The notes beneath the pieces were generated by a model, which did no database searches, was not told the origin of the DNA, and saw only the letters and a program-made list of their open reading frames with translations. Shown here in pieces: positions 57,427 to 64,000 of a stretch of DNA of 64,000 bases. Source of the stretch: Tubulanus polymorphus (taxonomy: Eukaryota > Nemertea > Palaeonemertea > Tubulaniformes > Tubulanidae); contig NC_134025.1 of the NCBI RefSeq assembly GCF_964204645.1, positions 10,297,001 to 10,361,000 on the forward strand, read 5' to 3'. The translations under genes were made by a program, and so were the position numbers. Position 1 is the first letter of the stretch. Each line of letters starts with the position of its first letter.

Positions 57427-58581
57427 AAGGTAATCTAAGGTTTTTTTCTCAATTTCTTTTTATTTCGCTCCCCGATCGCTTAATTCATAATGAATTGGAT
57501 TTCTTTTTGTTGAAAAAATTATGATTTTTCAGAAAAATCATCCCCCTGCCAAATCCAATTTTTTTCTATAAAAAATTGATTTTTCAGAAAAATCATCCCC
57601 CCTCCCAATTATTCTAAGTCCATCAAATCAGTAATTGAACTTATCAAAAAACAATGAAGGCCTAAACAATTAAACCGGTCCCAGCAATTTATCAGGTTCC
57701 ACAATGAAACCGGGCCCAGCGACAGGTTCCACAATTACTCCAAAAGAGCAATGAGCAAAATGGAGCAGACACGGTAACAGCAAATTGACATATGGCCACT
57801 GCATGTCCGCGTCTCGAGGGCGAATCTGGATTACACAGGCGAACCTCTTCATTGGGAAAGACAAGAGGGGTGCGGGTGCAGTTGACAGCATCTCCTTTTT
57901 TCGCCGCCCGATGAATAATCGAGTTACGCGTCTTTTTCGCCGGGCCACGCACATCAAACGCGATCCATTCACTCGTACGCGGTCGCTTTCAACGGCAATG
58001 AACCGACCAATCATACGTGATTATACTCATTTCATATCTAATAATTACTCGTTGATTGGGTTCGAATACGTGTAATTTCGACAAGAGCGCGCCCGGCTAG
58101 CGCGGCGTTATTACCCGGTGATACGCGCGCCGTGGTTAATTGTCTCCGCAGAGAGAATCCGCTCGCATCATCCTCGTCCCGCATATATATATATATACGC
58201 AGGTAGACGGGAAAACTGGCCAACAAAGACGGAGAGCACGACGTCGTTGTCTCTGCGGTTCTTACGCGACGATTATACAAATTTCCATACGGCTAATAAC
58301 TCTCCGAACTACTCTATAATGAAGTTCTAATGGTTCATGAATTTTCATATATGCCGTCGTTTACGCAGAACTCATTTGCCGAGCCGTCAAAGCCCCGGAC
58401 TTCCACGCGGCGAGTTTCGACATTTCCTTACGGAATCTGCGATAGATCGCTCACAACGTCTCTCGATCTTCGCCGAGAAATGCCACTTATACACAGCCAT
58501 ATATGTGCTAGGCCTTAGCCGCGCCGATAAGTTACGAAGATCTAGCGGTATAGTCATCTCGACACTCGAAACTAAGATCTA

Positions 58582-58844
58582 AGCCGCAATCGCGCGGGGA
58601 CGATATGGCTCGCATCAGGCCCATGTCAAATTTGCCGCGTTAACACACGTAAACTACTCTCTCGATACTAAACATCGGTCAAAGCGATGCGAGTCACTTC
58701 CGGAACCAGTGACAATTCACACACATCAATTTGACCCGTGCCCTGGTCAGGCCAAACTCAGGCACAGACCCATTCGGCACCCGTATGAACAGTTGTTCCG
58801 GGCGTAATTTGTCACGGGCCAAAATTGCTCGTTCAATCGCAGCT
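58582..58844 (+). mobile_element. Family-B MITE copy 6
   Basis: AGCCGCAATCGCGCGGGGAC ... CAATCGCAGCT, flanked by CTA (58579-58581 and 58845-58847), a likely 3-bp target duplication. Confidence 0.85.
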
Positions 58845-59052
58845 CTAGGATATGCACTGTAGCCTAGTAGAATACAGTACGCAGTAGCTACTAGCTTTCC
58901 AATCTTCGTCCAAAAGAACACAGCTAACCGATTGAATGGAAAATGCCCTTTTGACAGATTAGGTGAACGAGTCTGCAGTAGGACGTGCAGTGGCGCGAAA
59001 AGGTACAAAGGTAGCCGAAGACCGTCTTCGGGCTTAGGACCGGGCGCTACAA

Positions 59053-59220
59053 CAGTGTTTTCAATAAGAGCCAGGTCCCGGGTCCCAAACCCGTCAGTCG
59101 TTTTTTAAGGACTCACCTGTTTTTTCAAATGAGCTTTCGTTTCAGGGACTGTGACATATCATGGGACCCTCCTGTTTTTTCGAAGGGACCTGGCTTGTTA
59201 ATTTCTTACTAAAAACACTG
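59053..59220 (+). mobile_element. Small MITE, family C copy 2
   Basis: CAGTGTTTTCAATAAGAGCC ... TTTCTTACTAAAAACACTG, 168 bp; partner of 7008-7160. Confidence 0.8.
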
Positions 59221-59471
59221 TTAAACCGCTAGGTTCAAAAGGATTAAGCCACTTTGAAGAATCGGCCGTAGGAGCGCGATAAAACGGAGACGCGTCGCGC
59301 CATACGTCGAGCGAGTGACCAATTTCTGATACACGGCGAATACGTGTGCGACATATTGTTTTACCCCGGGAGAGACGCACTAAACCGGACGGCGAGCAAT
59401 TAATACAAATTGAGATCGTTGCCGCGGTGGACCGTCTCTAACAGCCAGCCGCAGTACGTGGATTTATGTAG

Positions 59472-59476
<5 letters not shown>

Positions 59477-59526
<50 letters not shown>
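59477..59526. repeat. (TA)n microsatellite
   Basis: About 25 TA units without interruption, flanked by further TATATG-type sequence to about 59565. Confidence 0.95.
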
Positions 59527-59532
<6 letters not shown>

Positions 59533-59746
59533 CATGTATGTATATACACATACATATATGTAGGTATAAGTTAAAGAAACAATGTCAAAAACAATGCACG
59601 TATTAGTTCATTAATTTAGTCGGTTGAACGGACGTTTTTGTAGCCGGTCGTTTGTCATTCGTTGACTAATCCGAACTCATTACGGGAGACTACACCGCGG
59701 CCTCGCTGCCGCCGCCGCCGCTGCTGCGTCGCCGGCTTGCCACAAA

Positions 59747-59850
59747 TCACTGTTGCGGCTGCCGTTGTTTAAATGCTATGCGTAACTTATCGTCGGCGGG
59801 TATGAAGACGAATTCGGTTTCATCGAAGAGATCGGAAATCTCGGCGAACA
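59747..59850 (-). CDS. Candidate 3'-terminal coding exon, unrecognised
   Basis: Open frame MFAEISDLFDETEFVFIPAD then DKLRIAFKQRQPQQ and stop. Codons are C-ending like CSRNP and unlike the surrounding AT-rich DNA, and the residues look protein-like. No clear acceptor could be set; upstream sequence (59875-60072) is a repeat. It may be a 34-residue frame, a last exon or a relic. Confidence 0.25.
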
Positions 59851-59874
59851 TGAAATGAAAATAAAATGGAAGTA

Positions 59875-60072
59875 TCCTGTGCACCCCAAAAATAGGGCAT
59901 ACCGTATAAATAAAAGGGCACCGATCATCGGAAAACACTACCTCATTTTTGGAAGTACAGAGAACAAGCTTATGAACTTAAAACTTTTTAAGTATCAGTT
60001 GATATTCTTTAATATTTTTCATTTTTTATCAAAATTTGCACCCCCTACACCGGCCCTTGGATACGCCCCAGG
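59875..60072 (-). repeat. Dispersed repeat, family J copy 1
   Basis: The reverse complement shares AAAATGAAAAATAT, TTCATAA-CTTGTT-TCTGT and GGGGTGCAC-type ends with 62690-62900. Confidence 0.5.
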
Positions 60073-60150
60073 GCCCAGTTGCACAGTCGTGACATAAGTC
60101 CAAAAGGTAGCCGCGAACCCGAAAGCCATGACTATGCAACTGGCCCCTGG
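60066..60150. mobile_element. Small fold-back MITE
   Basis: Arms CCAGGGCCCAGTTGCACAGTC and CATGACTATGCAACTGGCCCCTGG around ~35 bp. Confidence 0.7.
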
Positions 60151-60570
60151 TATCACACCGATTTCTTGATCGGAAGTGCAGCCAAATTCTAATCGTCAAA
60201 TACTAGTTACAATACCAGCGAAGAATCGAATGTCTAAAATTCCCTGTAAGTTATCTCTCTCTCTCGATGACTCTTCTCTGTACAACTCCCTGAAAGTAAC
60301 GACAGACACGTCCAGACACACAATGTGCAGACACGAGTCGCCTGTCACATAACTTGTTCCGATCTTTTCGTTTTTCATTAGTTCAGATATCCGTCGTTAA
60401 TGGCGTTTGTAAAAAAAAAAAAACACAAAACAAGCCAACGCTTTTCTAACAACGGAACCTTGGGGACAGGTAGCTTACCATTGGCTATATAACCTTGACG
60501 TTGATAAACTTTAACCTTGACATTGATAAACTTTGAGTTTGAAATATCTTCCACAGACTTGATGGGTTAT

Positions 60571-60690
60571 AGCTTCGTGATCACACGAGCATTTGAAACC
60601 CAAGCCAAATTTGGCCCATGGCAGAATGGGCTAGCCCAAACTGTTCACATGAGTACCAAATGGTCCTGTTCCTGTTCGAAACTGATTTGT
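60571..60690 (-). mobile_element. Family-B MITE copy 7 (fragment)
   Basis: GTGATCACACGAGCATTTG then AAATTTGGCCCATGG and CTGTTCACATGAGTACCAAA are family-B blocks in reverse order. Degenerate. Confidence 0.55.
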
Positions 60691-61199
60691 TTATCTCAGG
60701 CTGAGAGCACCAACCTTTTTCTGATAGGTAGTTAACTACGTAGCAGACAATAACTAACTTGGGCACCTGCGTTAGCTACCTTTCATGGCTTTGCGACGGC
60801 CACATGGAAAAGCCCGCTAACCACACCATATTCTATTTCATTGATTTATCATCATTTTGAAAAATAATTCATTAGAACTTATTAAACTCTTATTTCCTTC
60901 ACCCCAGTTATCTCAGTAGGGTTTGATTAATCCTAGATCGTTCGACCTCTCGACTAGTTTATTCAATTCTAGATGATGATCTCGCTGAACTCTAGTAGTG
61001 TAGGCTTTGTTTTGATCGGGTGATAGAGGAAATTGAGCTTCCTCGCTGACATGCATTTACCATCATACATACTCACTGCGCGCGGTAGTACATACTCGTG
61101 AGGACTTGTGAACAATCCCGAGGTTTGGACTCGTGAACAATCCCGAGGTTCCTTGAAATTGAGCTAACCAACTTCTCGTAAACAGAGCAGTACAGTACA

Positions 61200-61496
61200 G
61201 CGGCGATAACACATGCGGATGATTTGGTCCGGATCAGGCCCGAGTCAAATTTGGCCTGTGCCTAATTAGAAAGCGAGTTCACACGTAAACCACTCGCCCG
61301 ATACTAAACAATACTCAAAACAAAGCGAAGACATTTGCAGAACCAGTTGCAATTCACACATAATGATTTTGACCCGTGCTTAAATTTGGCTCGGGCCTGG
61401 TACAATGTTTTTGGTCGGACAAAATTTGGACCAGGCCCTTTTGGCACTCCTTTGAACAGTTGTTCCGGGCCAAAAGGTATCGTGTGATCACTGCTT
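61200..61496 (+). mobile_element. Family-B MITE copy 8
   Basis: Starts near GCGATAACACATGCGGATGA and ends TATCGTGTGATCACTGCTTA, with TACTAAACAATACTC and GAACAGTTGTTCCGGGCC inside. Confidence 0.8.
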
Positions 61497-61703
61497 ATAT
61501 TGCCTGTATAATTCAATACCAAATATATCAATGGTGCCTGAGCTCGAGTAAAGCCTAATAAAATCTCGATTCCAAAAGAACGCACGATTCTCTTTTCGAA
61601 ATTGTCTTCGAATTTCTTTTTTTGTTCTTTCTATATTCGGCGACAGTTCGATTACATTACTCGTTCTAATTTCAACATACACGCCGAGTTCGTGACATCA
61701 ATT

Positions 61704-61925
61704 TCACTTATACAACTTGACGTTAAGAAGGGTGGAGTCTTCGAGAGTTCGATTGAATGGACGAATCTTTAAATAACCTCCGCAGATGACAATGATCGCT
61801 AAGAAGAAACAGCGTGTATCTCCTGCATGAACGATCACAAAAGGTACAGTAAATTGCACGTCGCGCTTTGTCTTCACAACGACCAAATGGGCAGATTTGG
61901 GAGGTGAACCCGTTGAACTAGTCAA
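61704..61925 (-). CDS. Candidate coding exon with one hydrophobic segment, unrecognised
   Basis: Open frame ending at 61704 that reads SAHLVVVKTKRDVQFTVPFV, HAGDTRCFFLAIIVICGGYL and KIRPFNRTLEDSTLLNVKLY, then stop. Mixed codons and a plausible membrane helix make it look coding. No start or convincing acceptor was found (a weak one is TTGACTAG near 61920). It could be the last exon of a gene starting beyond the window or nested in EGFR intron 1. Confidence 0.3.
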   Translation of the reverse strand: MTSSTGSPPKSAHLVVVKTKRDVQFTVPFVIVHAGDTRCFFLAIIVICGGYLKIRPFNRTLEDSTLLNVKLYK

Positions 61926-62689
61926 CCCCCTTCAAAATTTGAATGTACCCTCCGAAAAGTTCGGAATCTTTTTTGCATTTTTTGCAAAGAAAATTTTAAA
62001 AGGATGAAAAAATGAATTGAAATGGGTGGTGACTTCTGTGGGAAGCCCACAGAAATCTGTGCTTGCAGCCTTCGCATTGCCTTTTCAAATTAAGTGTCAG
62101 GTCCCATTCTCAGGTCCTTAGAAGAATCCTACGATCCAACCTCGAAGACAATAACCATCGTATCATGCCCTGCGCGTAAGTTTGAAACGCTTCTATATCG
62201 GTCTTTATTGCCGGAAATATAAAATCTAAATTTCAATATAACGTACGCGCAGGTGGCATAAAATCGTGGTATTAAGAAACGAATTTAACGAGTTGGAGGT
62301 GGGATAAAGCGGGACCACCTCGTCGTCGACGACGACGGTAGAAAATCAAAGACGGAGTCTCGAGTATCCGTCGATTTATATTCGTAATTGAGTTGAGATA
62401 GAGAAGCACCTAAACAGCCGGGTTACGACGGCGGCAATAGATTTTATTGGATTTTTCCGTGATCTCTTCATAAAAGACATCAAATTTTAACAACTTCCTG
62501 CGGGCAAACAACGTTTGACTTTAAACACGAAATCGATATGTTGCCATAAGATGTTGACTGGGAAAGTCGATGTAGTTGTACACGGCGCGATTTATTCCGC
62601 AGCGTGAAAGCGCATTCGACGTCGAAGGTGAATCAAACTGCCATACGTTCCCGAAGCGAAAATAGAATTACCTATTGTCCTTTACAGAG

Positions 62690-62900
62690 GCGGATCAAAG
62701 TGAGGGTGCACGGGGTGCACACCCTTTCCTAAAAACGTCAAGATGCGCTTAAATTTTACGGGAAAATGAAAAATATCAAATTGATACCTGAAATTGTTGA
62801 AATTCATAACTTGTTTTCTGTCTCTCCAAAGAAAATGAATCAATATATTGCGATGACTTTTCTTCGGAATGTCCTTTTGATTATACGATATGCCCTCTGC
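62690..62900 (+). repeat. Dispersed repeat, family J copy 2
   Basis: GAGGCGGATCAAAGTGAGGG, GGGGTGCACACCC, then a block shared with 59875-60072 in inverted orientation. The minus-strand open frame here is repeat-derived. Confidence 0.5.
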
Positions 62901-63710
62901 AACCCTGCCTGAATCAGACACTAAATCCACCCCAGCTTTAACTCGCTAACTATGAGTTGAATTTTTGAAATTAAATATTCATTTCCACAAGAGTCTGCTA
63001 GCCAGGTTTACTTGAGTACCCGTTTAGCCGTTTATCATTTATCCAAAATGGCTTTATCAGATCAAGTGAATAAGCGATGACCTAACTTGACTTCTTTATG
63101 CAAGTAGTCATTAAAAATGAACTTATTGAAATCAGCATTGAATAATAAATCAAGGTATATCTTATCAAAGTATCAAGAGTCCTAAAAATATGCTAAAAAT
63201 ACTGAAAATGTATTCTTATACATGCCATTCATTTATGAGCCTAGTTTTAAGATCAACAAGGCTAGTTTTCAGATCAAAGTCTGGATAGATGTCACATTCC
63301 CCGATACATTTGACTAGTCACTTTCTAGAACTTTCAACAACTTTCTGCGAAGTACACCAGAAAACACGATACAAAACAGAACAAACGGAACAAACGCTGG
63401 TGACACCTGTACTCAATGCAACATATTCACGATGAACAGCGTAATATCTGATATGACTATTATTTATTAACTTTTTCACCGGGATCGCATCAATGGGATA
63501 TTGCTTTTTTCGATCGGCAAGAAACCGACTGATCCGTCTGAATATAGAGCGTGTGATTAACTGTCACGTCGATATTTTATTATTTGATTATTCAAGGTGA
63601 AGATAACATCTTAATCATGAACGATTACAATTCGACAATTAATTCCAACAAAGCATATGAGCAATCGTGAATCCGTTAAATATAACGGTATGCATATTGA
63701 GAATCAACAC

Positions 63711-63994
63711 TTAACCCTTTCAGCGCTGACTAATTAATACCCGAAAGTGCTGGAGATAATTTGATAAATTAAAAAAAAAATCCATCCCAGTGTGAACTGA
63801 ATAATGGGCATACCGCTTTAGTGCGTCTACACCGTGGTGCGGTGTATCATCAGTTACTGTTTGACAGGTGCTGCCATCTTTTAATGCGATAAAATAATTA
63901 CTAATAACATCAATACACCTCGATGCGGAGTATTCGCAAAATCAAACACCGTTTTATATACCACACTGCGGTGTAGACACACTGAAAGGGTTAA
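63711..63994 (-). mobile_element. piggyBac-like MITE, family A copy 6
   Basis: Inverted relative to the other copies: TTAACCCTTTCAGCGCTGAC ... CACACTGAAAGGGTTAA. TTAA at both ends. Confidence 0.88.
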
Positions 63995-64000
63995 AGCATT

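Larger units (their letters stand above)
50450..64000. other. EGFR upstream / first-intron region
   Basis: 13.5 kb with no certain gene. It should hold the EGFR signal-peptide exon(s) and promoter unless these lie beyond the window. CpG-richer stretches occur at 52.1-52.5, 55.3-55.8, 57.9-58.5 and 59.2-59.8 kb. Transposon relics and microsatellites fill much of the rest. Confidence 0.5.

Noticed and set aside
1-64000. CRISPR arrays, bacterial operons or ribosome binding sites
   Set aside because: The window is clearly animal nuclear DNA with spliced genes. The repeats are dispersed transposons, not spaced direct repeats.

Overview
This is animal nuclear DNA: AT-rich, with long introns, GT-AG splice sites, coding exons split over kilobases, and many short inverted-repeat transposons. 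The EGF receptor has an extended cysteine-rich stalk like that of insect EGFR, and the repeat content is typical of marine invertebrates. A protostome, probably a lophotrochozoan (mollusc, annelid or brachiopod type), fits best; the species cannot be named from this sequence.

Layout. (1) 0.25-8.0 kb, minus strand: a complete CSRNP/AXUD1 gene (cysteine/serine-rich nuclear protein, three coding exons, 754 aa). (2) 8.0-11.1 kb: intergenic, with the likely CSRNP promoter and one copy of a ~500-bp segment found again at 13.2 kb. (3) 11.15-11.69 kb, minus: an unrecognised gene or exon with one predicted membrane segment. It lies head-to-head with (4) 12.37-21.24 kb, plus: a ~21-exon coiled-coil gene whose two ends resemble the vertebrate FAM186 family. 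(5) 21.2-28.0 kb: intergenic, including the EGFR 3' UTR. (6) 28.04-50.45 kb, minus: an EGF receptor tyrosine kinase reconstructed over 27 exons (1,400 residues from domain I to the stop); the signal-peptide exon was not found. (7) 50.45-64.0 kb: EGFR upstream or first-intron sequence, mostly transposon relics and simple repeats, with two weak candidate coding segments.

The main discovery is in EGFR. Two neighbouring exons (42626-42828 and 41929-42119) encode alternative versions of the same part of ligand-binding domain III (L2). They share entry phase, exit phase and end codon but differ at most residues. Using both gives an immediate stop and skipping both shifts the frame, so only one-or-the-other splicing makes receptor. 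This predicts two receptors with different ligand-binding faces from one gene.

Mobile DNA is the second theme. A 3.0-kb DIRS-type tyrosine-recombinase retrotransposon sits in an intron within the EGFR kinase region. It has lost its reverse transcriptase but keeps inverted termini and a textbook two-half internal complementary region. A TTAA-flanked, piggyBac-like MITE family has six copies and a second ~300-bp inverted-repeat family has eight. Three copies of the second family lie 24-55 nt downstream of 5' splice sites, all in one orientation. Several smaller fold-back elements, a tRNA-derived SINE and one nested insertion are also visible.
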